64,000 nucleotides of DNA from Anaerosacchariphilus hominis (GTDB lineage Bacteria > Bacillota > Clostridia > Lachnospirales > Lachnospiraceae): positions 186,001 to 250,000 of the forward strand of contig NZ_JACOOR010000004.1 in the NCBI RefSeq assembly GCF_014290175.1, read 5' to 3'. Within the stretch, counting starts at the first letter, position 1, and each line of letters opens with the position of its first letter. A model generated the notes under the pieces. It did no database searches and was not told the origin of the DNA. It was given only the letters and a program-made list of their open reading frames with translations. Below, in pieces: positions 18,794-26,735 of this stretch. Made by a program: the position numbers and the translations under genes.

Positions 18794-19228
18794 ATGTCTA
18801 TGTTAGTGAAAGTATTACTGGTTGCAGCTCTTGTATTAAGCATTATGGTTCCGTTCGGAGCATATTTCCTGGGACAGCCTTCCCGCAGTCGTTATAAGAG
18901 AAGCCTTGGATGCAACTGCTTCTTCTTCTTTGGTACACTGGCTCTGGCAGCTGTTCTGGCTTACAGCGGAGACGTACAGGCGGCAGAGACCACGGCAGAG
19001 ACTGCAGCAGGCATGTCCACAGGTCTCGGATATATCGCAGCAGCACTGGCTACCAGCCTTTCCGGTATCGGTTCCGGTATTGCAGTAGCATCTTCCGCAA
19101 GCGCGGCACTGGGCGCTATCAGCGAGGATCAGAGTATCTTTGGTAAGTCCATGATTTTCGTAGCTATGGCCGAAGGTATCGCTCTGTACGGTCTGATCAT
19201 CTCCTTCATGATTCTTGGTAAGCTGTAA
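18794..19228 (+). CDS. ntpK: V/A-type ATPase proteolipid subunit K (c ring)
   Basis: A 144-residue hydrophobic protein. The C-terminal hairpin is a normal c-type hairpin: GYIAAALATSLSGIGSGIAVA then GKSMIFVAMAEGIALYGLIISF, with the ion-binding Glu in MAEG near residue 127. The N-terminal part does not look like a second c hairpin: after one helix it has GQPSRSRYKRSLGCNCFFFF and carries no membrane carboxylate. The Gln that helps bind Na+ in Enterococcus NtpK (GIAQGK) is Ser/Gly here. So the ring may carry one carboxylate per subunit and the ion is uncertain. A very strong ribosome site (aaaggagg) fits high expression. Confidence 0.9.
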   Translation: MSMLVKVLLVAALVLSIMVPFGAYFLGQPSRSRYKRSLGCNCFFFFGTLALAAVLAYSGDVQAAETTAETAAGMSTGLGYIAAALATSLSGIGSGIAVASSASAALGAISEDQSIFGKSMIFVAMAEGIALYGLIISFMILGKL

Positions 19229-19255
19229 ATCTCTGACCCGAAAGGCGGAATCGAT

Positions 19256-19564
19256 ATGAAGATGTATTTGATAAGCGACAATATCGATACCTGTACAGGC
19301 ATGCGCCTGGCGGGTATCGAAGGCGCCGTCGTTCATGAAAAAGAGGAGCTGAAGGCGGAACTGAATCGCGTACTGGCAGACAAGGAAGTCGCTGTCATCA
19401 TTCTCACAGAGAAGTTTGGCCGCGAATTCCCGGATGTCATTAACGAGGTGCGCCTGGGCCGCAGTCTGCCGCTTCTCATTGAAATTCCGGACCGCCATGG
19501 CACTACAAGAGGAGAGAACTTCATTACCTCCTATGTGAACGAAGCCATCGGAGTCAAGCTTTAG
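19256..19564 (+). CDS. ntpG: V/A-type ATPase subunit F
   Basis: A 102-residue central-stalk subunit of the ATP-synt_F family, with the expected alternating Rossmann-like pattern (MKMYLISDNIDTCTGMRLAG at the start, VAVIILTEKFG near 46, LPLLIEIPDRHG near 71). It sits with subunit D in the rotor. The symbol follows the E. hirae scheme, in which NtpG is subunit F. The ATG at 19256 follows gaaaggcgg. Confidence 0.92.
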   Translation: MKMYLISDNIDTCTGMRLAGIEGAVVHEKEELKAELNRVLADKEVAVIILTEKFGREFPDVINEVRLGRSLPLLIEIPDRHGTTRGENFITSYVNEAIGVKL

Positions 19565-19586
19565 AGTGAAAAGGAAGGTGAGCGCA

Positions 19587-20174
19587 ATGACGACAGAAGA
19601 AAAACTGCAGCATTTTACGACTTACGCCATGGAAGAGGCGAGACATAAAAGCGACGTCATGATCCGCGAATATACCGATGCGATGCAGAAGATTTTTGAG
19701 GAGCATCAGGAGAAAAAGCGTCGTCAGGAGGAGCTTGAGATCAAGACAGAAACGGATCGTCTGATCCGCGAGAATAACAAGCAGTTCTCCGAAGAACAGA
19801 TAGAGATTAAGAGAACCTTAAGCAAAAAGCAGGATGAACTGAAAGAAAAGCTTTTTGTGGAAGTAAAGGATCTGCTGGCCCGTTTTGCGGAGACCAGGGA
19901 GTATCATCAGATGCTGGTGAACCAGCTCCGTGAGGCCAGAGAATTTGCGGGTGGAGATGAGGTCATCCTGTACATTGACCCATCTGACGCCCAGAAGAAG
20001 TTCAGCATTGAGACAGAAGTAGGAGCACCGGTGACGGTCAGCGAATACTCCTTCCTGGGCGGAACACGCGCCGTATTGCCGGGCAGAAATATTCTCATCG
20101 ACAATTCCTTTGAGAGTAAGCTGGCAGAGGCAAAGGAGAGCTTCCAGTTAAAAGGAGGAGCAAACCATGAGTAA
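19587..20174 (+). CDS. ntpE: V/A-type ATPase subunit E
   Basis: A 195-residue peripheral-stalk subunit: a long charged N-terminal helix (about 10-110, KKRRQEELEIKTETDRLIRE...) and a globular C-terminal domain (about 115-195, VILYIDPSDAQKKF..., LGGTRAVLPGRNILIDNSFE). The ATG at 19587 is chosen because ggaaggtgag precedes it; the frame is open from a GTG at 19566, one base after the ntpG stop. It overlaps ntpA by 8 bases. Confidence 0.93.
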   Translation: MTTEEKLQHFTTYAMEEARHKSDVMIREYTDAMQKIFEEHQEKKRRQEELEIKTETDRLIRENNKQFSEEQIEIKRTLSKKQDELKEKLFVEVKDLLARFAETREYHQMLVNQLREAREFAGGDEVILYIDPSDAQKKFSIETEVGAPVTVSEYSFLGGTRAVLPGRNILIDNSFESKLAEAKESFQLKGGANHE

Positions 20175-21936
20175 TAGAACAGGTGTGATTTATGGAATCA
20201 ACGGACCTGTCGTATACATCAAAGGTAACACAGGCTTTAAGATGGCCGAGATGGTCTATGTGGGCAAGGAAAAGCTGGTAGGAGAGGTCATCGGTCTGGA
20301 TAAAGACAGAACTACCATTCAGGTATTCGAGGAGACCACCGGAATCAAGCCGGGCGAGATCGTAGAAGCTACCGGCGACGCGATTTCCGTATATCTGGCT
20401 CCCGGAATCCTGCACAATATTTTCGACGGTATCGAGCGTCCCTTAAGCGAGATTGCGAAGATCGGCGGCGCATATATCAGCCGTGGTACTGTTGTAGATT
20501 CCCTGAACAAAGAGAAGCTCTGGGACGCACATATGATTGTAAAGGAGGGCGACCGTGTCAGCGGAGGCTCCATCATCTGTGAAGTACCGGAGACAAAGGC
20601 TATCACCCATAAGGTTATGGTTCCGCCGAATCTGTCCGGCGTACTGACCAAGGTTATGCCGGACGGCCAGTACACCATCTGCGATACCATTGCGGTCCTG
20701 CAACTGGATGACGGTACCGAAAAAGAACTGACTATGATGCAGAAATGGCCCATCCGTGTGCCGAGACCGACCACCAAGCGTTATCCGGCATCCAAGCCGC
20801 TGATTACCGGACAGCGTATTCTGGATACATTGTTCCCCATCGCTAAGGGCGGTACCGCAGCTATCCCGGGCGGATTCGGAACCGGTAAGACTATGACCCA
20901 GCATCAGATCGCGAAATGGTCCGACGCGGATATCATCATTTACATCGGCTGCGGCGAGCGCGGAAATGAGATGACTCAGGTACTGGAGGATTTCAGTAAG
21001 CTGGTTGACCCGAAGACAGGCAATCCCCTGATGGAGCGTACCACCCTGATTGCAAATACCTCAAACATGCCTGTGGCAGCCCGTGAGGCAAGTATTTACA
21101 CAGGTGTTACTCTGGCAGAGTACTATAGAGATATGGGCTATGACGTAGCCATCATGGCAGACTCCACCTCCCGTTGGGCCGAGGCGCTCCGTGAGCTGTC
21201 CGGACGTCTGGAGGAGATGCCCGCCGAGGAAGGATTCCCGGCATATCTGGCGTCCCGTCTGTCCGCGTTCTATGAGCGTGCCGGCATGATGCAGAACTTA
21301 AACGGAACAGAAGGAAGCGTATCCATCATCGGAGCCGTATCTCCCCAGGGAGGCGACTTCTCCGAGCCGGTTACCCAGAATACCAAGCGTTTCGTCCGCT
21401 GCTTCTGGGGACTGGATAAGTCCCTGGCTTACGCCCGCCATTTCCCGGCTATTCACTGGCTTAGCAGCTACAGTGAGTATGTGTCCGATCTGGCACCCTG
21501 GTACAAGGATCATGTGGCAAAGGACTTCATGGACTGCAGAAACCGTCTGATGGTCATCCTGAACCAGGAGAGCAGCCTGATGGAGATCGTAAAGCTGATC
21601 GGTAGCGACGTGCTTCCGGACGACCAGAAGCTGGTTCTGGAGATTTCCCGAGTGGTTCGTCTGGGCTTCCTGCAGCAGAACGCCTTCCATCCGGACGACA
21701 CTTGCGTACCCATGGAAAAGCAGATGAAGATGATGGAGACGATTCTCTATCTGTATGACAAATCCAAGGCGCTGATCACACAGGGCATGCCCATGTCCGT
21801 GTTGAAGCGTGAGAATATCTTCGAGAAGGTTATCGCTATCAAGTATGATGTGCCCAACGACCACCTGGAGATGTTTGATGATTATAAGAAAGCGATCGAT
21901 GAGTTCTACGATCGTGTACTGGAAAAGAACGCGTAA
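20167..21936 (+). CDS. ntpA: V/A-type ATPase catalytic subunit A
   Basis: A 589-residue catalytic subunit with the V-type non-homologous insert (about 115-195), P-loop GGFGTGKT near 235, the GERGNEM segment near 262 and the [11 protein letters not shown] catalytic region near 330. It hydrolyses or makes ATP at the A/B interface. Full length. The ATG overlaps the ntpE stop and is preceded by aaaggaggag. Confidence 0.97.
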   Translation: MSNRTGVIYGINGPVVYIKGNTGFKMAEMVYVGKEKLVGEVIGLDKDRTTIQVFEETTGIKPGEIVEATGDAISVYLAPGILHNIFDGIERPLSEIAKIGGAYISRGTVVDSLNKEKLWDAHMIVKEGDRVSGGSIICEVPETKAITHKVMVPPNLSGVLTKVMPDGQYTICDTIAVLQLDDGTEKELTMMQKWPIRVPRPTTKRYPASKPLITGQRILDTLFPIAKGGTAAIPGGFGTGKTMTQHQIAKWSDADIIIYIGCGERGNEMTQVLEDFSKLVDPKTGNPLMERTTLIANTSNMPVAAREASIYTGVTLAEYYRDMGYDVAIMADSTSRWAEALRELSGRLEEMPAEEGFPAYLASRLSAFYERAGMMQNLNGTEGSVSIIGAVSPQGGDFSEPVTQNTKRFVRCFWGLDKSLAYARHFPAIHWLSSYSEYVSDLAPWYKDHVAKDFMDCRNRLMVILNQESSLMEIVKLIGSDVLPDDQKLVLEISRVVRLGFLQQNAFHPDDTCVPMEKQMKMMETILYLYDKSKALITQGMPMSVLKRENIFEKVIAIKYDVPNDHLEMFDDYKKAIDEFYDRVLEKNA

Positions 21937-21951
21937 GGGGAGGAAGAGAAA

Positions 21952-23331
21952 ATGTCAATTGAATATTTAGGCTTAAGTGAAATCAACGGCCCTCTGATTG
22001 CCCTGGAAGGCGTACAGAACGCGTCCTACGAGGAGATCGTAGAGATTACGGTGGACGGCAATAAAAAAGAGCTGGGCCGTATCATCGAGTGCTATAAGGA
22101 TAAGGCGGTTATCCAGGTATTCGGCGGAACCGACAATATGTCCCTTCGCAATACTCACACCAAGCTGACAGGCCATCCCATGGAGATTGCCCTTTCCCCG
22201 GAGATTCTGGGCCGTACCTTTAACGGTATCGGACAGCCCATTGATGGTCTGGGAGAGATTGTCTCCGATATTCACCGGAACGTCAACGGACAGCCGCTGA
22301 ATCCGGTAACCCGTGAGTATCCGCGTAACTACATCCGTACCGGATTCTCCGCCATTGATGGCCTGACCACTCTGATTCGTGGACAGAAGCTGCCGATTTT
22401 CTCCGGAAACGGTCTGCCCCATGATCAGCTGGCAGCACAGCTGGTAAAGCAGGCTTCCCTGGGCGATGATTCCGATGAACAGTTCGGTATCGTATTCGCA
22501 GCCATGGGCGTGAAGCATGATGTGGCGGATTTCTTCCGACGGGCCTTCGATGAAAGCGGAGCTTCCGAACACGTTACTATGTTTATGAACCTGGCAAATG
22601 ACCCGGTGGTAGAGCGTCTGATCACACCCCGTGTGGCTCTGACCGCTGCTGAGTACCTGGCCTTTGAGTGCAACATGCATATCCTGGTCATCCTGACGGA
22701 TATGACTTCCTTTGCGGAGGCCATGCGTGAGGTATCTTCCTCCAAGGGAGAGATTCCTTCCAGAAAGGGTTACCCGGGCTACTTATACAGTGAGCTGGCT
22801 ACCATCTATGAACGGGCCGGCATCGTAGAAGGCGTCAATGGTTCTGTGACACAGATTCCGATTCTGACCATGCCCAACGATGATATTACCCATCCGATTC
22901 CGGATTTGACCGGTTACATCACCGAGGGTCAGATCGTACTGGATCGTGAGCTTCACGGTCAGGCGGTTTATCCGCCCATCAGCGTGCTGCCGTCCCTGTC
23001 CCGACTGATGAAGGATGGTATCGGTGCCGGTTATACCCGTGAGGATCATCAGGATCTGGCGAACCAGCTGTTCTCCTCCTATGCGAAGGTGGGAGACGCG
23101 AGAGCCCTGGCATCCGTTATCGGTGAGGATGAGCTGTCACCCATCGATAAGAAGTATCTGCAGTTTGGTAAGGCTTTCGAGGCCCGTTTTGTAGGCCAGG
23201 GTCCGGAGGAGAACCGTACCATCGAGGAGACCCTGAATATCGGCTGGGAGCTTCTCGGCATGCTGCCGAGAGAGGAACTGGACCGTGTGGATACCAAGAT
23301 TCTTGATAAATATTATAAGCCGGCAGAATAA
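21952..23331 (+). CDS. ntpB: V/A-type ATPase subunit B
   Basis: A 459-residue non-catalytic nucleotide-binding subunit. The P-loop position is the normal degenerate form [11 protein letters not shown] near 150; the arginine-finger region ([20 protein letters not shown] near 268) and the C-terminal helical domain are present. It starts 15 bases behind ntpA with ggggaggaag upstream. Confidence 0.97.
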   Translation: MSIEYLGLSEINGPLIALEGVQNASYEEIVEITVDGNKKELGRIIECYKDKAVIQVFGGTDNMSLRNTHTKLTGHPMEIALSPEILGRTFNGIGQPIDGLGEIVSDIHRNVNGQPLNPVTREYPRNYIRTGFSAIDGLTTLIRGQKLPIFSGNGLPHDQLAAQLVKQASLGDDSDEQFGIVFAAMGVKHDVADFFRRAFDESGASEHVTMFMNLANDPVVERLITPRVALTAAEYLAFECNMHILVILTDMTSFAEAMREVSSSKGEIPSRKGYPGYLYSELATIYERAGIVEGVNGSVTQIPILTMPNDDITHPIPDLTGYITEGQIVLDRELHGQAVYPPISVLPSLSRLMKDGIGAGYTREDHQDLANQLFSSYAKVGDARALASVIGEDELSPIDKKYLQFGKAFEARFVGQGPEENRTIEETLNIGWELLGMLPREELDRVDTKILDKYYKPAE

Positions 23332-23365
23332 TGTAAACCGAGTTTTTTAAGAAGGAGGAAGCTGT

Positions 23366-23980
23366 ATGGATAACAATGCAGTTCCTACAAAAGGCAACCT
23401 CATACGCGCGAAGAACTCCCTGAAGCTGGCAAAGCAGGGCTATGAGCTGATGGACAAGAAGCGGAATATTCTGATCCGGGAACTGATGGGTCTGGTGGAT
23501 CAGGCCAAGGATATCCAGGCCGAGATCCGCACCACTTTCACCACCGCCTATGCGGCCCTTCAGAAGGCCAACATGGAGCTGGGCATCAATGCCGTGGCCG
23601 ACGTGGCCCGGAATGTGCCCATCGAGGACAGTGTGGAAGTGAAGACCCGAAGCATCATGGGCACGGAGATTCCTCTGGTCCGCTATGACGCGGCCACCCG
23701 CGCTCCGGCCTACGCCTTTTACAGTACCAAGGAGTCTCTGGATATCGCCCGGGTTTCCTTCGAGAGGGTAAAGGATCTGACCATCAAGCTGTCCGCAGTG
23801 GAGAACTCCGCTTACCAGCTGGCGGCCAATATCAAAAAGGCCCAGAAACGCGCCAATGCACTGAAGAACATCACGATCCCCCGCTACGAGGCGCTGACCA
23901 AGGACATTTCCAACGCCCTGGAGGAGAAGGAACGTGAGGAGTTCACGAGACTGAAGGTTATTAAGAGGATGCATTCATAA
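23366..23980 (+). CDS. ntpD: V/A-type ATPase subunit D
   Basis: A 204-residue central rotor shaft made of two long helices (about 5-75 and 125-195), with the conserved TKGNLIRAKNSLKLAKQGYELMDKKR start. It completes the nine-gene order F-C-I-K-G-E-A-B-D. A terminator follows directly. Confidence 0.96.
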   Translation: MDNNAVPTKGNLIRAKNSLKLAKQGYELMDKKRNILIRELMGLVDQAKDIQAEIRTTFTTAYAALQKANMELGINAVADVARNVPIEDSVEVKTRSIMGTEIPLVRYDAATRAPAYAFYSTKESLDIARVSFERVKDLTIKLSAVENSAYQLAANIKKAQKRANALKNITIPRYEALTKDISNALEEKEREEFTRLKVIKRMHS

Positions 23981-23995
23981 GATATTATGGATAAG

Positions 23996-24039
23996 AAAAG
24001 ACCGGCAGGCCGCAGAACATGCGGCTGTGCCGGTCTTTT
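23996..24039 (+). terminator. intrinsic terminator of the V/A-ATPase operon
   Basis: A 12-bp stem (aaaagaccggca with tgccggtctttt) capped by an inner ggccgc/gcggct hairpin, followed by T residues. Confidence 0.88.
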
Positions 24040-24117
24040 TATCCCATTAGTTGTTAAGAATTTGTTTAACCTCGATAAAAATTGTATAAAAAGGGGTACA
24101 AAAATTACATTTTCCTA

Positions 24118-24146
24118 TTGCCAGCACCGATTGTACGTGTTATAAT
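24118..24146 (+). promoter_or_regulatory. promoter of the malate dehydrogenase gene
   Basis: TTGCCA (24118-24123), 17 bases, TATAAT (24141-24146) with a TGn extension (tgt before TATAAT). A lone Rex-type half site (ttgttaa, 24051-24057) lies upstream. Confidence 0.88.
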
Positions 24147-24154
24147 GCAATAAG

Positions 24155-24192
24155 TTGATAAAAAAATATCAATATTGTGAAAAATATCACGT
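24155..24192 (+). promoter_or_regulatory. two tandem Rex-like dyads just downstream of the mdh promoter
   Basis: ttgata-N6-tatcaa (24155-24172) is followed, exactly 20 bp on, by ttgtga-N6-tcacgt (24175-24192). The second differs from the TTGTGA-N6-TCACAA form of Rex operators at two outer bases. Both lie where a bound repressor would block transcription. Rex binding is inferred; no rex gene is in the window. Confidence 0.55.
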
Positions 24193-24224
24193 TGGGATGA
24201 GACGAGAAAGAGTGAGGTAGCAGT

Positions 24225-25184
24225 ATGGCGAACGAAACATCAAACAAGATCGTAGTAATTGGAGCTGGAAATGTAGGAGAGACAATCTGCTATACCCTGA
24301 TGCTGCGGGCACAGGTAGGAGAGATTGTTCTGGTAGACTTAAACGAGGATCGTGCGAAGGGAGCCGCTCTGGATATCTCACACGGAACCGCATATTACAG
24401 CCAGGTGCGTGTGCGCCAGGGTGGTTATGAAGAGTGTGCGGACGCAAAAATCATTATCGTGACCGCAGGCGTTCCGAGAAAGCCCGGCCAGACCCGTCTG
24501 GAGCTTGCAAAGGTAAATACCGGTGTGGCGAGAAGCATTGCGAAAAATATCATGAAATACGCAAAGAATCCGCTGATTATCGTAGTATCCAATCCGGTAG
24601 ATGTGAATACCTATCTGATCCAGAAAGAGACAGGTCTTCCCAAGGAAAGAGTCATCGGAACCGGTACATCCCTTGATACCGCCCGTTTCCGTTATCTGCT
24701 GGGCGAGCGCGTAAAGGTAGATATCCGCGACATCCAGGGTTACATCCTGGGCGAGCACGGGGACACCCAGGTACCCATCTGGAGCAGCGTCAATGTGGCA
24801 GGTGAGACCATCGACCACTTCCTGCCCGCTGATGAGAAGGAAAAAGAGCAAGTGAAGGAGCAGATCGCCATGAAGGCAAAGACCGGCGGCGCAGACGTTA
24901 TCTCCCTGAAGGGAGCTACCTTCGACGGTATCGCCATGTCCACCTTCCGCATCGTAGAGTCTATTCTGAAGAACCAGAATACTGTACTTCCGGTGGCGCA
25001 CGTTCTGGGTCAGGAATATGGCGAGAGCCTGGAAGGCTCCTGCATCAGTATCCCCTGCGTAGTCAACGAAGAGGGTATCGCGAAGACCATCAAGATCACC
25101 ATGACCGACGAAGAGAGACAGCAGGTAGAGCATTCTGCGGAAGTCCTGAAAGCTTTCATCGGCGATGTTATGAAGGAAGACTAA
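24225..25184 (+). CDS. mdh: malate dehydrogenase of the LDH-like clade (could be L-lactate dehydrogenase)
   Basis: A 319-residue NAD-dependent 2-hydroxyacid dehydrogenase: Rossmann motif GAGNVGE near 12, catalytic GEHGDTQVPIWS near 180. The substrate-specificity loop reads AGVPRKPGQTRLEL; the residue that is Gln in lactate dehydrogenases (AGANQKPGETR) is Arg, as in malate dehydrogenases and as in the LDH-like malate dehydrogenase of Clostridium thermocellum, which it resembles elsewhere (YLIQKETGLP, DTARFRYLL). The KGAT segment that LDHs also have is retained. I favour oxaloacetate to malate, which fits the fumarase and fumarate reductase genes that follow. It is monocistronic, with tandem Rex-like sites at the promoter and a terminator behind. 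An automatic annotation would probably say ldh. Confidence 0.75.
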   Translation: MANETSNKIVVIGAGNVGETICYTLMLRAQVGEIVLVDLNEDRAKGAALDISHGTAYYSQVRVRQGGYEECADAKIIIVTAGVPRKPGQTRLELAKVNTGVARSIAKNIMKYAKNPLIIVVSNPVDVNTYLIQKETGLPKERVIGTGTSLDTARFRYLLGERVKVDIRDIQGYILGEHGDTQVPIWSSVNVAGETIDHFLPADEKEKEQVKEQIAMKAKTGGADVISLKGATFDGIAMSTFRIVESILKNQNTVLPVAHVLGQEYGESLEGSCISIPCVVNEEGIAKTIKITMTDEERQQVEHSAEVLKAFIGDVMKED

Positions 25185-25204
25185 GAAAATTGCAGCAATA
25201 ACCA

Positions 25205-25238
25205 GCCGGGGAGCGCGGAAAGGAAGGCGCTCCCCGGC
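25205..25238 (+). terminator. intrinsic terminator after mdh
   Basis: A 12-bp perfect GC-rich stem (gccggggagcgc 25205-25216 with gcgctccccggc 25227-25238), then gtttgtttt. Confidence 0.9.
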
Positions 25239-25265
25239 GTTTGTTTTATCCCCATTTCACTCTAA

Positions 25266-25283
25266 ATGTTAAATTCTTAACAC
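25266..25283 (+). promoter_or_regulatory. Rex-type operator, distal site
   Basis: atgttaa-attc-ttaacac: all inner positions of the clostridial Rex consensus TTGTTAA-N4-TTAACAA match and only the two outermost bases differ. It lies about 140 bp upstream of the promoter-proximal site, in AT-rich DNA. Confidence 0.6.
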
Positions 25284-25407
25284 CTAACATCTGGAAATAA
25301 AAAAATCCCATTAAAACAGTCGGAATTAACAAAAAAACGATCAATAAAAAGGAAAATATAATCCCTGAAAAAATCGCAAATAGTAACAAAATATTATCAT
25401 TTAGGGG

Positions 25408-25436
25408 TTGTTAATGCTTTAACGATATGGTACAAT
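25408..25436 (+). promoter_or_regulatory. promoter of the hdr-flox-frd operon with embedded Rex operator
   Basis: TTGTTA (25408-25413) as -35, 17 bases, TACAAT (25431-25436) as -10. The 18-bp sequence TTGTTAATGCTTTAACGA (25408-25425) matches the Rex consensus TTGTTAA-N4-TTAACAA at all but one fixed position, and it covers the -35 and half of the spacer. Bound Rex would exclude RNA polymerase; high NADH/NAD+ would release it. Confidence 0.75.
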
Positions 25437-25514
25437 GTTAAAGATTGATAGAAAAATGTCAAAAAAAGACAACAAAACCTGCAACCACAAAAAAGAACAA
25501 AAGGAGGTAGTCAA

Positions 25515-26339
25515 ATGGTGTACAGCTATTATCCGGGCTGCACGTTAAAGAACAAAGCCCAGGACCTGGATCGATACGCCAGAATGTCCGCGGAAGCTCT
25601 CGGCTTCACCCTTCAGGAAATCGAAGAGTGGCAGTGCTGCGGAGCCGTCTATCCGCTGGCATCCGATGAGATCGCCACAAAGCTGTCCGCAGTCCGCGCC
25701 CTGAACGACGCGAAAGAAAAGGGACAGGATCTGGTGACCCTCTGCTCCGCCTGTCATCACGTCATCAAGCGTGTAAACGACGACATGCAGAATGTGGAGG
25801 ATATCCGCACCAGAGCCAACAATTATCTGAAGCTTGAGGAACCCTACGAGGGAGAGACTAAGGTTCTTCATTATCTGGAAGTTCTTCGCGATCGCGTAGG
25901 ATTTGACACCATCAAAGAAAAAGTAACCCATCCCCTGACCGGACGGAAGATCGGCGCGTACTATGGCTGTATGCTCCTTCGGCCCAGCTCCATCATGGCC
26001 TTTGACGAGCCGGAGAATCCTACTATTATGGAGGATTTTATCCGTGCCCTGGGCGCGGAGCCGGTGGTATATCCTTACCGGAACGAGTGCTGCGGCGGCT
26101 ATGTATCCTTAAAGGACAAGCCCCTGGCCGGCACCATGGTAGACCGTGTCATGGAATCTGCTGTCTGTCATGGCGCGGAAGAGTTGATTACTGCCTGTCC
26201 TCTGTGTCTCTATAACCTGAGAAACAGCGGAAGCGCAAAGAAGGTTCCGGTCACTTATCTGACAGAGATTCTGGCGGAGGCACTGGGATTACTTCCAGAA
26301 AAAGAAGCGGAAGGAGGAGCAGAGCATGCAGAAGGTTGA
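25515..26339 (+). CDS. hdrB: heterodisulfide reductase subunit B-like protein
   Basis: A 274-residue protein with two complete CCG (Cx_n-CCG-x_n-CxxC) domains: Cys9, Cys41-Cys42, Cys77, Cys80, and Cys152, Cys192-Cys193, Cys228, Cys231. In HdrB each set binds a noncubane [4Fe-4S] cluster that reduces a disulfide. It heads the operon, with aaaggaggtag before the ATG at 25515, and overlaps hdrC by 14 bases. In methanogens HdrB reduces CoM-S-S-CoB, which this organism should lack; in bacterial Flox-Hdr systems the proposed acceptor is DsrC, and no dsrC is seen here. Its acceptor may therefore be the fumarate reductase subunits encoded at the other end of the operon, or another disulfide. Confidence 0.92.
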   Translation: MVYSYYPGCTLKNKAQDLDRYARMSAEALGFTLQEIEEWQCCGAVYPLASDEIATKLSAVRALNDAKEKGQDLVTLCSACHHVIKRVNDDMQNVEDIRTRANNYLKLEEPYEGETKVLHYLEVLRDRVGFDTIKEKVTHPLTGRKIGAYYGCMLLRPSSIMAFDEPENPTIMEDFIRALGAEPVVYPYRNECCGGYVSLKDKPLAGTMVDRVMESAVCHGAEELITACPLCLYNLRNSGSAKKVPVTYLTEILAEALGLLPEKEAEGGAEHAEG

Positions 26340-26718
26340 TATGGCAAAGGCCGACAGACTTCGTGAGATGAGCGGCGTCAATACCCGGAAATGTATGAAA
26401 TGCGGAAAATGTTCCGCCTCCTGTCCCGCCTATGAGGAGATGGATATCCGTCCCCATCAGTTCGTTTCTTATGTGGAAAGCGGCGATATTGAGCCTCTTC
26501 TGGAGTCCAAGAGTATCTGGAAATGTCTTTCCTGCTTCGCCTGTGTGGAGCGCTGCCCGAGAGACGTAAAGCCTGCGAAGCTCATCGAGGCGGTACGGCA
26601 GATGGTAGTACGTCAGCGGGGAGGCAATTACTTAAGTCCCAACGAAGTGCCGGAGTTACTGAACGAGGAACTGCCCCAGCAGCTTTTAGCCAGTGCGTTC
26701 CGCAAATACAGCAAATAA
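26326..26718 (+). CDS. hdrC: heterodisulfide reductase subunit C-like ferredoxin
   Basis: A 130-residue protein with two [4Fe-4S] motifs, CMKCGKCSASCP near 23 and CLSCFACVERCP near 67, in the spacing of HdrC. It carries electrons from HdrA to HdrB. It begins within hdrB. RGGNYLSPNEVPELL near 98 is a helical tail. Confidence 0.92.
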   Translation: MQKVDMAKADRLREMSGVNTRKCMKCGKCSASCPAYEEMDIRPHQFVSYVESGDIEPLLESKSIWKCLSCFACVERCPRDVKPAKLIEAVRQMVVRQRGGNYLSPNEVPELLNEELPQQLLASAFRKYSK

Positions 26719-26735
26719 TCAGGAGGTGAAGAAAA

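Noticed and set aside
24225..25184. Plain L-lactate dehydrogenase
   Set aside because: The Arg in the specificity loop and the gene context favour malate dehydrogenase; kept only as an alternative.
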